Positions 43,753-52,152 are shown, counted from the stretch's first letter. The stretch: 64,000 nt of DNA from Bacteroidetes bacterium GWA2_40_15 (GCA_001768195.1 MENI01000021.1:1-64000); one strand, 5' to 3'. Notes: a model not told the origin generated them from the letters alone. Program-made: numbers and translations.

Positions 43753-44862
43753 TCATTCTAACCGGATTTTAAACTTCCTCACGCTTATCACGATAAACAC
43801 TATCGTCATAACTGTCAGTATCAGAGTTTCTTTCCATATATACATCAAACCGGTTCCCTTGATCATTATATTCTTTATTATTATGATAAAATATCTAGGC
43901 GGTACTATCGAGCTTACATAGTCATATATTTTTGGCATATTCTCAATAGGGAAGATAAATCCCGACAGCAGTATTGTCGGAAGCATAAGCCCGATGAGAG
44001 ATATGAATATTGCCTGCTGCATGGTTGAAGAGACTGTTGAAATAAGGATCCCGAGGGAGAGACTCATCAGAATGTAAAGCATCGATTCGGCAAGGAGCAG
44101 TACAATACTTCCCTTAACCGGAAGTCCGAACACAAACCACGACAATGCAAGAATGAGCAGCACATTGATAAAAGACAAAAGAAAATACGGAGTCACCTTG
44201 CCAAGGATTATCTGTATTGGTCTGAGTGGTGATACCAGCAGGACTTCCATTGTCCCGAATTCCTTTTCGCGGGTTATTGTAACCGAAGTCATCAGTGCGC
44301 ATATAAGTATCAGTATCAGGGTTATAACACCCGGGACAAACATAAAATGGCTTTGCAGGCCAGGGTTGTAAAACATTTTTACTTCTGGAACGATTCGCAT
44401 TGCTCCGGTAATTTGTGCCGGTGCAATTCCCATGTTGAAGTCATTGACAATAGCGGTTGTATAGTTGGTGATCAGAGTGGCGGTATTGGGTTCTGAACCA
44501 TCTGCTATTATGCTGAGGGAAGCCTTGCCGTCTCTTATAAGCCGCCTTCCGAAATGCTCCTCAAATATTATTACCGCCTTAGTCTTTCCCTTTTTAAGTA
44601 CCCTGTCGATATCCTTATAGCTCAGCAACTCTTCAGTTTTAATGAAGAATCCCGATGAAATGATTTTGTCCGATAATTTCTGTGTCATCTCATCATGAGA
44701 GAGGTCAAGAAAGGCGACACCTGCATTTTTGATATCCATGCTCACTGCAAAGCCGAATATCAATATCTGCGCAACCGGGATCCCGAACAGGATAACAAGT
44801 GTCCTGTAGTCCCTGAAGATATGGAGGAACTCTTTCCTGACAAATCCGAGAAATCTGTTCAT
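43753..44862 (-). CDS. ABC-2 type transporter permease (first of two)
   Basis: A 369-residue permease with the same plan as its neighbour: one helix near residue 25 (TLVILFGIPVAQILIFGFAV), a periplasmic domain to about 170, then helices beginning FVPGVITLILILICALMTSV. The coupling segment is TREKEFGTMEVLLVSPLRPI. It resembles YbhS/YhhJ-type permeases of HlyD-linked drug exporters. The 190-base gap to the upstream ATPase gene is occupied by a REP-like inverted repeat. Together the two permeases, two ATPases, HlyD and TolC should form one envelope-spanning pump. Confidence 0.9.
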   Translation of the reverse strand: MNRFLGFVRKEFLHIFRDYRTLVILFGIPVAQILIFGFAVSMDIKNAGVAFLDLSHDEMTQKLSDKIISSGFFIKTEELLSYKDIDRVLKKGKTKAVIIFEEHFGRRLIRDGKASLSIIADGSEPNTATLITNYTTAIVNDFNMGIAPAQITGAMRIVPEVKMFYNPGLQSHFMFVPGVITLILILICALMTSVTITREKEFGTMEVLLVSPLRPIQIILGKVTPYFLLSFINVLLILALSWFVFGLPVKGSIVLLLAESMLYILMSLSLGILISTVSSTMQQAIFISLIGLMLPTILLSGFIFPIENMPKIYDYVSSIVPPRYFIIIIKNIMIKGTGLMYIWKETLILTVMTIVFIVISVRKFKIRLE

Positions 44863-44929
44863 ATGATCGATTTATTTCGTCTTTAACCTTTATTTTTTGA
44901 TCTTAGCTCACTCCTCCTTTATCTCATGT

Positions 44930-45043
44930 ACTCACCCCCTTCCTTCGCTCCGCTCAGGATTCCCCCTCTCTACTTTGTAAAGAGGGGGAAATCCACTATT
45001 GCACCCCCTCTTTGCGAAGCAGAGAGGGGGATGGGGGGTGAGT
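44930..45043. repeat. REP-like nested inverted repeat
   Basis: The outer arms are ACTCACCCCC (44930-44939) and GGGGGTGAGT (45034-45043). Inside lie two hairpins with CCCCCTCT/AGAGGGGG arms. It resembles the element at 7256-7321 and sits within the efflux operon between an ATPase and a permease gene. Confidence 0.7.
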
Positions 45044-45051
45044 TCGTGTCT

Positions 45052-45777
45052 TTATGGCCTCGCTATCTTAATAAATACATCTTCCACTGTTTCTGCATTA
45101 TACTTCTTCTTCAGATTATCGGGAGTATCCAGGGCTACAATCTTTCCTTCGCTCATTATTGATATCCTGTCGCAATACTCAGCTTCATCCATGTAATGAG
45201 TTGTTACAAAAATAGTTATTCCCATGGCAGCTGTTTCATAAATCATCTCCCAGAATTGCCTTCTTGTAATGGGATCCACTCCTCCGGTAGGTTCATCAAG
45301 AAACACTATCTTAGGCTCATGCAGCAATGCAACCGAGAACGCCAGTTTCTGTCTGAGCCCCAGTGGCAGATCTGATATCAGTCTGTTTTCAAAAGCACGG
45401 AATCTGAGCCTGTCGAGCAGCACTCCGATTCTGCTTACAATAAGCGAGCGGCTGAGTCCATAAATGCCTCCGTAAAGGGTGATGTTTTCTTTAACTGTAA
45501 GATCCTCATAGAGTGAAAATTTCTGGCACATATAACCAATGTTCCTTTTTATGAGCTCTGCCTGTTTTCCGGCATCAAACCCTGCCACTGTAACTTTACC
45601 CGATGTCGGTGCTGATAGTCCTGACAGAATCCTTATTGCTGTTGTCTTTCCGGCTCCGTTTGCCCCCAGGAATCCGAATATTTCGCCTTCGTATACCTCG
45701 AAACTGAGGTTGTCATTGGCTGTAAAGCTTCCGAACTTCTTTACCAGATTCTCAACGGATATTACAGTATTTCTCAT
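45052..45777 (-). CDS. ABC transporter ATP-binding subunit (second of two)
   Basis: A 241-residue ATPase. Walker A is GFLGANGAGKTTAIRI, Walker B KIVFLDEPTGGVDP and the switch His is in ITIFVTTHYMDEAEYC. The signature motif, normally LSGGQ, is degenerate here: LPLGLRQKLAFSVALLHEP. Its partner ATPase has a good LSGGMKQ, so the pair may have one canonical and one altered ATP site, as in asymmetric ABC exporters. The start codon overlaps the stop of the preceding ATPase gene by four bases. Confidence 0.9.
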   Translation of the reverse strand: MRNTVISVENLVKKFGSFTANDNLSFEVYEGEIFGFLGANGAGKTTAIRILSGLSAPTSGKVTVAGFDAGKQAELIKRNIGYMCQKFSLYEDLTVKENITLYGGIYGLSRSLIVSRIGVLLDRLRFRAFENRLISDLPLGLRQKLAFSVALLHEPKIVFLDEPTGGVDPITRRQFWEMIYETAAMGITIFVTTHYMDEAEYCDRISIMSEGKIVALDTPDNLKKKYNAETVEDVFIKIARP

Positions 45778-46691
45778 CGTCCTGCGGTCTCCATCAGTTC
45801 GAGAAAACGGTCCTCAATACCTGCCTTTGTTTCATTGATAGTAACATCACTGATGCCATTGTTTATCAGATGTTCATTGAGCCCTGTAGGAACTATATCA
45901 TCTTTGAAAGTGACATGGACAGATTCCCCAAACGGGAATGATGTAATTGTTAACGGGAATGATCTTAAGGCAGTAATAAGCCTGTATTTCCCGGATGCTT
46001 TAATGCTGAATAGCTTCCTGCTGAATCCCGCTCTTATCTTCGCGGGAGAATCTATTGCCAGGAGTCTCCCATTCTGGATAAGTGCCACCCTGTCGCATCT
46101 CATAGCCTCATCCATATAAGGGGTGGATACAAGAATAGTGATGTTGTGCTGCTTCAGCTTTCCAAGCATGTCCCAGAACTCTGATCTTGAAACGGCATCT
46201 ACGCCTGTTGTAGGCTCATCCAGGACAAGAAGACCTGGCTTATGTATGAGGGCGCAGGAGAGAGCCAGTTTCTGCTTCATTCCTCCCGATAATTTGCCGG
46301 CAGGCCTTTTCCTGAATGGTTCGATATGCGAATAAATATCCGAGATCAGGTCATAGTTTTCGCTTACAGTAGTTCCAAAAATTGTTGCATAGAAGTTGAG
46401 ATTCTCTTCCACGGACAGATCATGGTAAAGGCTGAATCGGCCGGGCATATAGCCTATTTCTTTCCTCAGCGCCTTGTATTCAGTCCTGCAGTTTTTCCCG
46501 AGTACGCTTATTTCTCCTGTATCCGGAAGGAGCAGGGTTGTTATAATCCTGAAGAGTGTTGTTTTTCCTGCACCATCAGGACCTATGAAACCGAATACTT
46601 CAGATTCATTCACCGAAAACGAAATATCTTCCAGGGCTGTTGTAGTTCCGAATTTTTTCCCGATTCCGGATGTTTCGATTGTTTTCCCCAT
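45774..46691 (-). CDS. ABC transporter ATP-binding subunit (first of two)
   Basis: A 305-residue ATPase. Walker A is GFIGPDGAGKTTLFRI, the signature is KLSGGMKQKLALSCALIHKP, and Walker B is LLVLDEPTTGVDA. About 80 extra C-terminal residues (KASGKYRLITALRSFPLTIT and on) form the small regulatory domain seen in DrrA/CcmA-like exporters. It follows the HlyD gene by 19 bases and overlaps the next ATPase gene by four. In E. coli YbhF the two ATPase domains are fused in one chain; here they are separate proteins in the same order. Confidence 0.92.
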   Translation of the reverse strand: MGKTIETSGIGKKFGTTTALEDISFSVNESEVFGFIGPDGAGKTTLFRIITTLLLPDTGEISVLGKNCRTEYKALRKEIGYMPGRFSLYHDLSVEENLNFYATIFGTTVSENYDLISDIYSHIEPFRKRPAGKLSGGMKQKLALSCALIHKPGLLVLDEPTTGVDAVSRSEFWDMLGKLKQHNITILVSTPYMDEAMRCDRVALIQNGRLLAIDSPAKIRAGFSRKLFSIKASGKYRLITALRSFPLTITSFPFGESVHVTFKDDIVPTGLNEHLINNGISDVTINETKAGIEDRFLELMETAGR

Positions 46692-46710
46692 TTTGATTAC
46701 AGATCTATGC

Positions 46711-47589
46711 TTAAAAAATGACCTCTCCCGGCATCCCTGATTTTAGCGACCCGTCATTTGCCACTCCAATCTCAACAGCATATACAAGTGTCACTCTTTC
46801 CTCTTTTGTCTGGATTATCTTAGGAGTAAATTCTGCCTTTTCTGCTATGAACCTGACAATGCCTTCGAATTCTTTGTATCCTTTTTCCCCGTCATCTATT
46901 CTGATGTTGCATTTCTGGCAGGTCTTAATATTGCCCATCTGGGCCCCGCTTATATATACCTTTAATATAATTTCAGAGAGGTCAGCAACTTTGATCAGCG
47001 GTTTCCCGGCGGCTGTAATTTCTCCTGCCTCAGCATATTTTTCAATAATTGTGCCTTTTATCGGGGACTTAACACTGCTCCTCCTTATATGTTCGCTAAC
47101 AGTGTTTTTTTTAGATTCCATTACAGCCATCTCAGCCAGAACCGACTCTTTCTGGGTATTGTTTGCAGCTATCTGTTTCTGTAGTACAGCCACCTGCCCC
47201 GTAAGATCATCATATTGTTTTTGAGTGGCAGCTTCGTCCCTGAGCATATTACCAATTCTTTGGATATTGATATTGAGGTTTTCTATCTGCTGATTAAGAA
47301 TCTCGTTCTGTGCATTAGTTGAGCTTATGCGGGTTCTGACACTTTTAATGCCTGCATCAATTTCTGATCTCTGAAGGTGCAGTATAGTGGTGTCAACAAG
47401 TGCTATCAGATCTCCTGTTTCGACCAGAGTGCCTTCAACCGGTTCAAAATCAATTATTCTCCCGGAGGTTTCTGCAGATATTATTATTTCTGCAGCTTCG
47501 AAGTTACCGTATGCATCAGCTTCTCCATTATTATTTCTGCAGCTAACTGAAATAGCAAACAGGATAATTATTAAGAGTTGGTTCTTCAT
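46711..47589 (-). CDS. HlyD-family periplasmic adaptor lipoprotein
   Basis: Bridges the inner-membrane ABC pump to TolC. The N-terminus MKNQLLIIILFAISVSCRNN is a lipoprotein signal with Cys17 as the likely lipid site. A biotinyl-lipoyl-like half-motif (EIIISAETSGRIIDFEPVEG) near residue 35 is followed by a long coiled-coil hairpin (residues 75-165), the second half-motif (KSPIKGTIIEKYAEAGEITA) and a beta-barrel. At 292 residues it is slightly short, with little C-terminal extension. It lies between the TolC and ATPase genes. Confidence 0.92.
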   Translation of the reverse strand: MKNQLLIIILFAISVSCRNNNGEADAYGNFEAAEIIISAETSGRIIDFEPVEGTLVETGDLIALVDTTILHLQRSEIDAGIKSVRTRISSTNAQNEILNQQIENLNINIQRIGNMLRDEAATQKQYDDLTGQVAVLQKQIAANNTQKESVLAEMAVMESKKNTVSEHIRRSSVKSPIKGTIIEKYAEAGEITAAGKPLIKVADLSEIILKVYISGAQMGNIKTCQKCNIRIDDGEKGYKEFEGIVRFIAEKAEFTPKIIQTKEERVTLVYAVEIGVANDGSLKSGMPGEVIF

Positions 47590-47618
47590 ATTTGTGATTT
47601 ATTGATTTATAGATACAC

Positions 47619-48911
47619 TTATTCAATTTCCTGTCCGCTAATATTCAGGTATTCGATACCGGCAAGTGAGAGATTTATCTTATGTATTTCACTGTTTATG
47701 ACTGCAGATTTTTCTGAATTCAGTTCATTAAGGTATTCGGTGGCAGTTATTGTTCCGTTCCCGAACTGCGATTCGGCAGTTGAGGTGATCCTTTTCCTGA
47801 GTTCAATAAGTTCTGAATCGGTTCTGACAAGTTCCGTGAGACTGTTTATCTCGCTCATCTTTGCTTCGAGTTGTCTCCTGAGATTATCTGTCATGTCGGT
47901 TTTTCTGTTTTCGATTATTCCCTGCTGGAGGCTTATAACCTGCTTCTCATTTCTTGCTTTGTTCCAGTCGAAAATGTTCCACTTGATTCCTGCCCCCATT
48001 ATATAATAGGTATCGAAAGAGTCATTGAAAAAATCCATTCCCGGGGGATTTCCATAACCCAGGGTGGCAAAACCAAAAGCTTTGGGCATTCTTTTGCTCT
48101 GAACCATTTTGAGTCCAGCAGAAAGCTGATCTTTTCTCAGATCGAAAACCTGAAGCTCTGGTCTTTGCAGTTCATCCGGGAGTTCTGCTGCATGATCGGG
48201 AAGGATAAACTCTGTAGAATCGCTGATCTCACTTCCTGTCATGTCAGATAATATCTTCATAAATGCATGGCGGCGTAAACGGTTTTCGGTTATCTGCTGT
48301 TCAAGCTTAAGTTTCTCTGAAGCGATTACATCAATATCCGCTTTTTTGATCACACCGTTATCTGCTGCTGATTGCATTGTGGAGATTCTTTTTACCAGGA
48401 GGTTGAAATAATTTTCCAGCAATTGCTTCTGGCGGTTAAGCAGCATTATGTTGAAATAGAAGGAATTTATCTGCCCTCTCAGCTTATAGAGGTCTGTTTC
48501 CGTCTGTTTCTCATTTATCCTCAGCTCTGCCTGTTCAATTTCTCTTGCACTTCTGATGGCTCCTCCGTCATAAAGAACCTGGTTTATATCAAGAGTCAAT
48601 TTATACTGATCCTGGGGCATAGGCCTGAATAGCGATGACATGCCCGGAACCGATGCTGTTGCTGCTCCAAAATCTACAACATCAGAGTTATATGCCACAC
48701 TTGCATTGGCATCTAAAGTGGGGAGCCATCCCTTCGCCAGGTTCTCATCCTTTATTCTGGAGATATTCGAATAAGCCTGTTTTTCGCCGGCGATGGCATT
48801 TGTCTTCATTGCCAATTCATAGCATTCTTTGAGGGTCAGTTTCTTCTGCGCCTCCAACCCGGATATTCCTGAGTTTATCATCAGGAACAGGATTAAGATT
48901 ATCCTTTTCAT
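47619..48911 (-). CDS. TolC-family outer-membrane efflux protein
   Basis: Forms the outer-membrane exit duct. Signal peptide MKRIILILFLMINSGISGLE with cleavage near EAQ. The 430 residues show the duplicated TolC layout of two barrel-hairpin halves: LTLKECYELAMKTNAIAGEK near residue 25, a long helix to about 210, then the second half from LFDLRKDQLSAGLKMVQSKR, ending with ATEYLNELNSEKSAVINSEI. Starts in an ATGA overlap with the TetR gene, so the repressor and the pump are translated from one message. Confidence 0.93.
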   Translation of the reverse strand: MKRIILILFLMINSGISGLEAQKKLTLKECYELAMKTNAIAGEKQAYSNISRIKDENLAKGWLPTLDANASVAYNSDVVDFGAATASVPGMSSLFRPMPQDQYKLTLDINQVLYDGGAIRSAREIEQAELRINEKQTETDLYKLRGQINSFYFNIMLLNRQKQLLENYFNLLVKRISTMQSAADNGVIKKADIDVIASEKLKLEQQITENRLRRHAFMKILSDMTGSEISDSTEFILPDHAAELPDELQRPELQVFDLRKDQLSAGLKMVQSKRMPKAFGFATLGYGNPPGMDFFNDSFDTYYIMGAGIKWNIFDWNKARNEKQVISLQQGIIENRKTDMTDNLRRQLEAKMSEINSLTELVRTDSELIELRKRITSTAESQFGNGTITATEYLNELNSEKSAVINSEIHKINLSLAGIEYLNISGQEIE

Positions 48912-49519
48912 TTTGTTAAAGCTTTTATCACAAAATCAGCAGCAAATACTTTTCTCTCCTCGATGTAGGAGTCAAATGTTATATTCATTTTTTCGAATAT
49001 GGCTTCGAGCAGCCCTCTGGCTGCAAACGGGAAGACACTGATCGCGGCAATTGTTGTCATTATCTGGGGTATCGATTCCTTTGTAATGTTGTATCTGACC
49101 AGCTCATCATGATGTTGTTCCTCGAGTACACTCCATAATTTATTAATATCGATGTTGTTAAGTATCTTTCTCATCCTTGCCGGATTACGGTTAATCTCAT
49201 TGAGGATAAAAGCAGGCAGTCTTGGATTCTGCTGAAGAAATGTAATATGTTCACGGAAAAAGAACCTGATCTTCTCTTCAAGCGATAGATTTTCGCTGAA
49301 TACGGGGGCAAATTTGGAAAACAGTTTACCTGCTATCTTTTCAAAAACAGCGTTAAATAGTTTGTCCTTGGTACGGTAATAATAATGTAATAGTGCTTTA
49401 TTTATTGTGGCACGATCTGCAATATCCTGCATTCTGGCGCCGTCCATGCCTTTATCGAGAAAGACATCTGTTGCTGCATCAAAAATCCTTTCCTCTGTCA
49501 GCTTATCATTTTCTCCCAT
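48908..49519 (-). CDS. TetR/AcrR-family transcriptional repressor of the efflux operon
   Basis: A 203-residue repressor. The start at 49519 (MGENDKLTEERIFDAATDVF) is preferred over the earlier in-frame ATG at 49567, which lies on the wrong side of the proposed operator and transcription start. The helix-turn-helix spans residues 27-51 (ARMQDIADRATINKALLHYY, the TetR recognition helix). The rest is a ligand-binding and dimerisation domain. It is the first gene of the pump operon, so it probably represses its own transcription together with the pump, released by a toxic ligand. Confidence 0.9.
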   Translation of the reverse strand: MGENDKLTEERIFDAATDVFLDKGMDGARMQDIADRATINKALLHYYYRTKDKLFNAVFEKIAGKLFSKFAPVFSENLSLEEKIRFFFREHITFLQQNPRLPAFILNEINRNPARMRKILNNIDINKLWSVLEEQHHDELVRYNITKESIPQIMTTIAAISVFPFAARGLLEAIFEKMNITFDSYIEERKVFAADFVIKALTK

Positions 49520-49543
49520 TTTAACCGCTTTAATTAATAAATA

Positions 49544-49565
49544 GGATAAACCAAATAGTTTAACC
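49544..49565 (-). promoter_or_regulatory. Probable TetR operator
   Basis: GGATAAAC (49544-49551) and GTTTAACC (49558-49565) form an inverted repeat with a six-base spacer and one mismatch in eight. It sits between the -7 box and the repressor start codon, so a bound repressor would block transcription. Confidence 0.6.
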
Positions 49566-49572
49566 AAAAAGA

Positions 49573-49603
49573 CAAAGTTATTACAGATATTTAATCCACC
49601 AAC
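49573..49603 (-). promoter_or_regulatory. Promoter of the TetR-efflux operon
   Basis: Minus strand: GTTG at about 49603-49600, spacer of 19, TAACTTTG at 49580-49573. The -7 box fits TAnnTTTG exactly; the -33 box has one mismatch. Confidence 0.55.
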
Positions 49604-49690
49604 TTTTTTTTGAAATATTTTTTGCCAGGTAATATAATTTGTTTATATTTAGTTATATATGGTCTCGCTGACCTGAATCCTGAATAAAAA

Positions 49691-50044
49691 ATGTTGCTGC
49701 ACAATAGGAAACGCCTTAGGCTGTTGGGGTTTAATTATTCAAGAAAACGGCATTATTTTTTTACTATCGTTGTTAAAGATCGTTTTCATTCCTTCGGTTT
49801 GATTAAGAATAAATCTATCTGTTTGTCAGCAAATGGTATTATTGCCAGGGAACAATGGCATTGGTTAGGAAGACAGTACCCATATATTGATTTGAATTCA
49901 TTTGTAATTATGCCTGATCATGTTCATGGGATTATTTTCATAAATTCTGATTATTATATTAATAATTGTGCTGGGAACAGTCGCGACTGTTCCCAACACC
50001 CCCTAAGGGTGGTAAAAATCCTGACTATGACCAATATTGGTTAA
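49691..50044 (+). pseudogene. Truncated RAYT (REP-associated Y1 transposase)
   Basis: The first 80 residues match the N-terminal half of a Y1/RAYT enzyme: RKRHYFFTIVVKDRFHSFG with the central MPDHVHGIIFIN (HUH metal motif). The catalytic tyrosine region and the remaining 80-100 residues expected of the family are missing; the frame ends at IG* after a 24-base palindrome. Just after it, another frame reads GKNPDYDQYWLKPED and stops at 50056, which might be a frame-shifted remnant. It is therefore taken as a decaying gene. RAYTs act on REP hairpins, and REP-like elements occur at 7256 and 44930. Confidence 0.7.
49972..49995. repeat. 24-base perfect palindrome within the RAYT remnant
   Basis: TGGGAACAGTCG (49972-49983) is followed without a gap by its exact reverse complement. 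In the protein it encodes the GNSRDCSQ stretch. It has the form of a REP/RAYT-recognised hairpin or an inserted small palindrome. Confidence 0.8.
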
Positions 50045-50107
50045 AACCGGAAGATTAACCCCCATTCAGGGGGGCAGGGGGGCTGAATAGAGAGACAGTG
50101 AATCCCC

Positions 50108-50932
50108 TCAGGGTTGCAATGTGGCTTTAATTGCTTCAATCTTTTTGATTGTTCTTTCGCCTGATTCCTTTTTCAATAGACGGTTATAATCATCAAGGCC
50201 GTTCAGATATTCATTTATGTCAGATATTATGCCTGTAATTTCATCTGAGGTAATACTACCAGTGAGGGTCTCAATTAAGGCATTGCGATATTCCTGATTG
50301 CCTTTCAATTGTGACAGCTCATTAATCCTCTCTCTTTTATTAGCAGGGCAGATCACATCCATATCTATTCCACGCTCCTTATAGGTAAGTCCCCCGGTGA
50401 GCCTCTTCATTTCCTGTACAGAAACAGATTTCAGATATGACGGCACTTCAGTTTCTGAATCACTCATAGTTAATTCCCCCGATTTTATATTATAGATATA
50501 CCATAGCCTGAATTTAAGGTAAATAGCTGAATCAAGTCCCCATTTCAACTCATTCTCCCATCCTGAAACAGGTTCGATCTTAAATGCTGCAGAATCGCTT
50601 CTGATCATAAGATTGAATTTCCATCTGCTCTCTGAATAGGGCAGGGAGCCATAATCCATTATTGTAACAAGGGATCTTTTAATGATATTGAACTGGTACA
50701 GGGCGACATTTTTATAGAGAGTCTTCGGAATGCCTCCGTCGGGGAAGGCTGTAATCCCTTTTGCCGGCCTGTTTGCTTTGGATGAATGAAAGAAATAAAG
50801 ATTAAGTGAATCACTGTCAAAATATCCGGGAGCCTGGAATTCGCATGTTACATTGATATCCCCGTAGCAGCCTGAAAGACCGGTTGATATGATCAGAATA
50901 CCAAGGACGAACTGTAAATGCTTAATTAACAT
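50108..50932 (-). CDS. Lipoprotein of unknown function
   Basis: The start is set at 50932 (MLIKHLQFVLGILIISTGLS), giving a lipoprotein signal with lipobox LSGC at residues 19-22; an ATG 42 bases further upstream would put hydrophilic residues before the signal. The mature 253 residues contain no family I recognise. Segments VTCEFQAPGYFDSDSLNLYF and TIMDYGSLPYSESRWKFNLM suggest a beta-rich N-terminal part, and the last 70 residues look helical (EITGIISDINEYLNGLDDYN). Lies alone between the RAYT remnant and the nitrogen module, on the opposite strand to both. Confidence 0.7.
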   Translation of the reverse strand: MLIKHLQFVLGILIISTGLSGCYGDINVTCEFQAPGYFDSDSLNLYFFHSSKANRPAKGITAFPDGGIPKTLYKNVALYQFNIIKRSLVTIMDYGSLPYSESRWKFNLMIRSDSAAFKIEPVSGWENELKWGLDSAIYLKFRLWYIYNIKSGELTMSDSETEVPSYLKSVSVQEMKRLTGGLTYKERGIDMDVICPANKRERINELSQLKGNQEYRNALIETLTGSITSDEITGIISDINEYLNGLDDYNRLLKKESGERTIKKIEAIKATLQP

Positions 50933-51055
50933 AATATCTGGTTTCAGAGCATAAATGATACAGGTGGATTTCAAAGTTAGGATTTTTATTCCAGTTGTAA
51001 GATATCTGAAATACTCCTGAGTTAATATTCAAAAAATAATAAACTGTTTAAATAA

Positions 51056-51205
51056 AAAAAATAGGGGTATATATTAATAATAAGATATAAATAGTTATCT
51101 TGCCCCCATAAAAAATAGGGTATAAAATGGGAAATGAATAATAATACTAACATAGACCCCTATAAAAAGAGGGTTAATAATAAAAAAAGAATATTTTAGT
51201 TTTAC
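51056..51205 (+). promoter_or_regulatory. AT-rich control region of the porin gene with AGGGGT motifs
   Basis: Three direct copies: AGGGGTATAT (51063), AGGGTATAAAATG (51117), AGGGTTAATAA (51170), plus inverse forms CCCCCAT (51103) and CCCCTAT (51157). Motifs of the same kind stand at 52003 and 52054 in front of amt. TAGTTTTA at 51197-51204 may be the -7 box. A shared regulator for porin and amt is inferred. Confidence 0.45.
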
Positions 51206-51222
51206 TAATTTAAATTTAAACT

Positions 51223-51915
51223 ATGAAAAAGGGAACAAGTCTTTTAGTTGCTACGATTTCCTGCTTTGTGTCAGCATCATTTGATACTGCATATTCACAG
51301 GATGATACTGATTCAAAATTTAAGGCGGGAGCTGATTTTTATAGTAATTATATATGGAGAGGTTCAAATTATGGAACTGGTCCTGTTATACAGCCATCAG
51401 CAAAATATTCCGGTAAAATACTTACAGCCGGCGCCTGGGCTTCGACCGATTTAAATGGATTTCAGGAAGCAGACTTGTTTTTAAGTTTTGCACTTCCGGC
51501 AGGTTTCAGTGCGGGATTGACTGATTATTATTTTTCAGGGCTTGAATACTTTGATTATTCTTCGGCTTCAGGCTGTCATGCTTATGAGATCAATCTTGGT
51601 TTTGCAAAAGCAGGCTTCAGTTTAAGCGGGAACTATATAATTAATGAGGCAGGTGGCGCCGGCAGTCTTGGAGGAGATACATATTTACAGGCAGGATATT
51701 CTTTCAGCTATTTTAATGTGTTCCTGGGAGCTGGTGACGGCTGGCATACTTTTAATCCTGATACTGGTGAAGACAAATTTGCTGTATGTAATTTGGGAAT
51801 CGGGGTATTAAAATCCATCAAAGTAACAGAAACATTTAATATACCCGTTACAGGTCAGGTAATTTTAAATCCTGACAAGGAACAGATGTTTATTGTTGTA
51901 GGATTTACATTCTGA
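51223..51915 (+). CDS. TorF-like putative outer-membrane porin
   Basis: A 230-residue exported protein (signal MKKGTSLLVATISCFVSASF, cleavage after YSQ). The mature part is an outer-membrane beta-barrel: FKAGADFYSNYIWRGSNYGT at the start, alternating strands (GFSAGLTDYYFSGLEYF; GFSLSGNYIINEAGG) and a last strand EQMFIVVGFTF ending in Phe. The YIWRG opening is that of the TorF/Gcw_chp family of putative porins. It is followed by amt after 237 bases and its upstream region shares motifs with that of amt, which suggests it admits ammonium or another nitrogen compound under nitrogen limitation. That link is inference. Confidence 0.8.
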   Translation: MKKGTSLLVATISCFVSASFDTAYSQDDTDSKFKAGADFYSNYIWRGSNYGTGPVIQPSAKYSGKILTAGAWASTDLNGFQEADLFLSFALPAGFSAGLTDYYFSGLEYFDYSSASGCHAYEINLGFAKAGFSLSGNYIINEAGGAGSLGGDTYLQAGYSFSYFNVFLGAGDGWHTFNPDTGEDKFAVCNLGIGVLKSIKVTETFNIPVTGQVILNPDKEQMFIVVGFTF

Positions 51916-51994
51916 ACCAGGGATTATTTATTGCTGACTGGCTGACCTATAGTTCAGATTTGTGTAAAATATAATAAAAAATAAAAATAGTATA

Positions 51995-52066
51995 CAAAAA
52001 ACGGGGGTATATGATAAAAAAAGTTAATAAAACGAAAATTACTACATAAAAACAGGGGTTAAAATG
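51995..52066 (+). promoter_or_regulatory. AGGGGT-motif region upstream of amt
   Basis: GGGGGTATATG at 52003-52013 and AGGGGTTAAAATG at 52054-52066 match the copies in front of the porin gene. The remaining bases are almost only A and T. Spacing between copies is 51 bases, compared with 54 and 53 in the porin region. Confidence 0.45.
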
Positions 52067-52084
52067 AAAAAAAGAATTAATATA

Positions 52085-52115
52085 ATTGGAAATACCCTAA
52101 AAACAATTATGTTTG
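52085..52115 (+). promoter_or_regulatory. Promoter of amt-glnK
   Basis: ATTG at 52085-52088, spacer of 19, TATGTTTG at 52108-52115 (exact TAnnTTTG). Leader about 32 bases. It is the primary-sigma type; I could not find a sigma-54 GG/GC pair. Confidence 0.65.
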
Positions 52116-52152
52116 TCGCGAAATAATGATAGAATTTAAAAATTATTAAACT

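Noticed and set aside
52067-52152. Possible sigma-54 promoter before amt
   Set aside because: No GG and GC pair with 10-base spacing; a good primary-sigma promoter is present instead.
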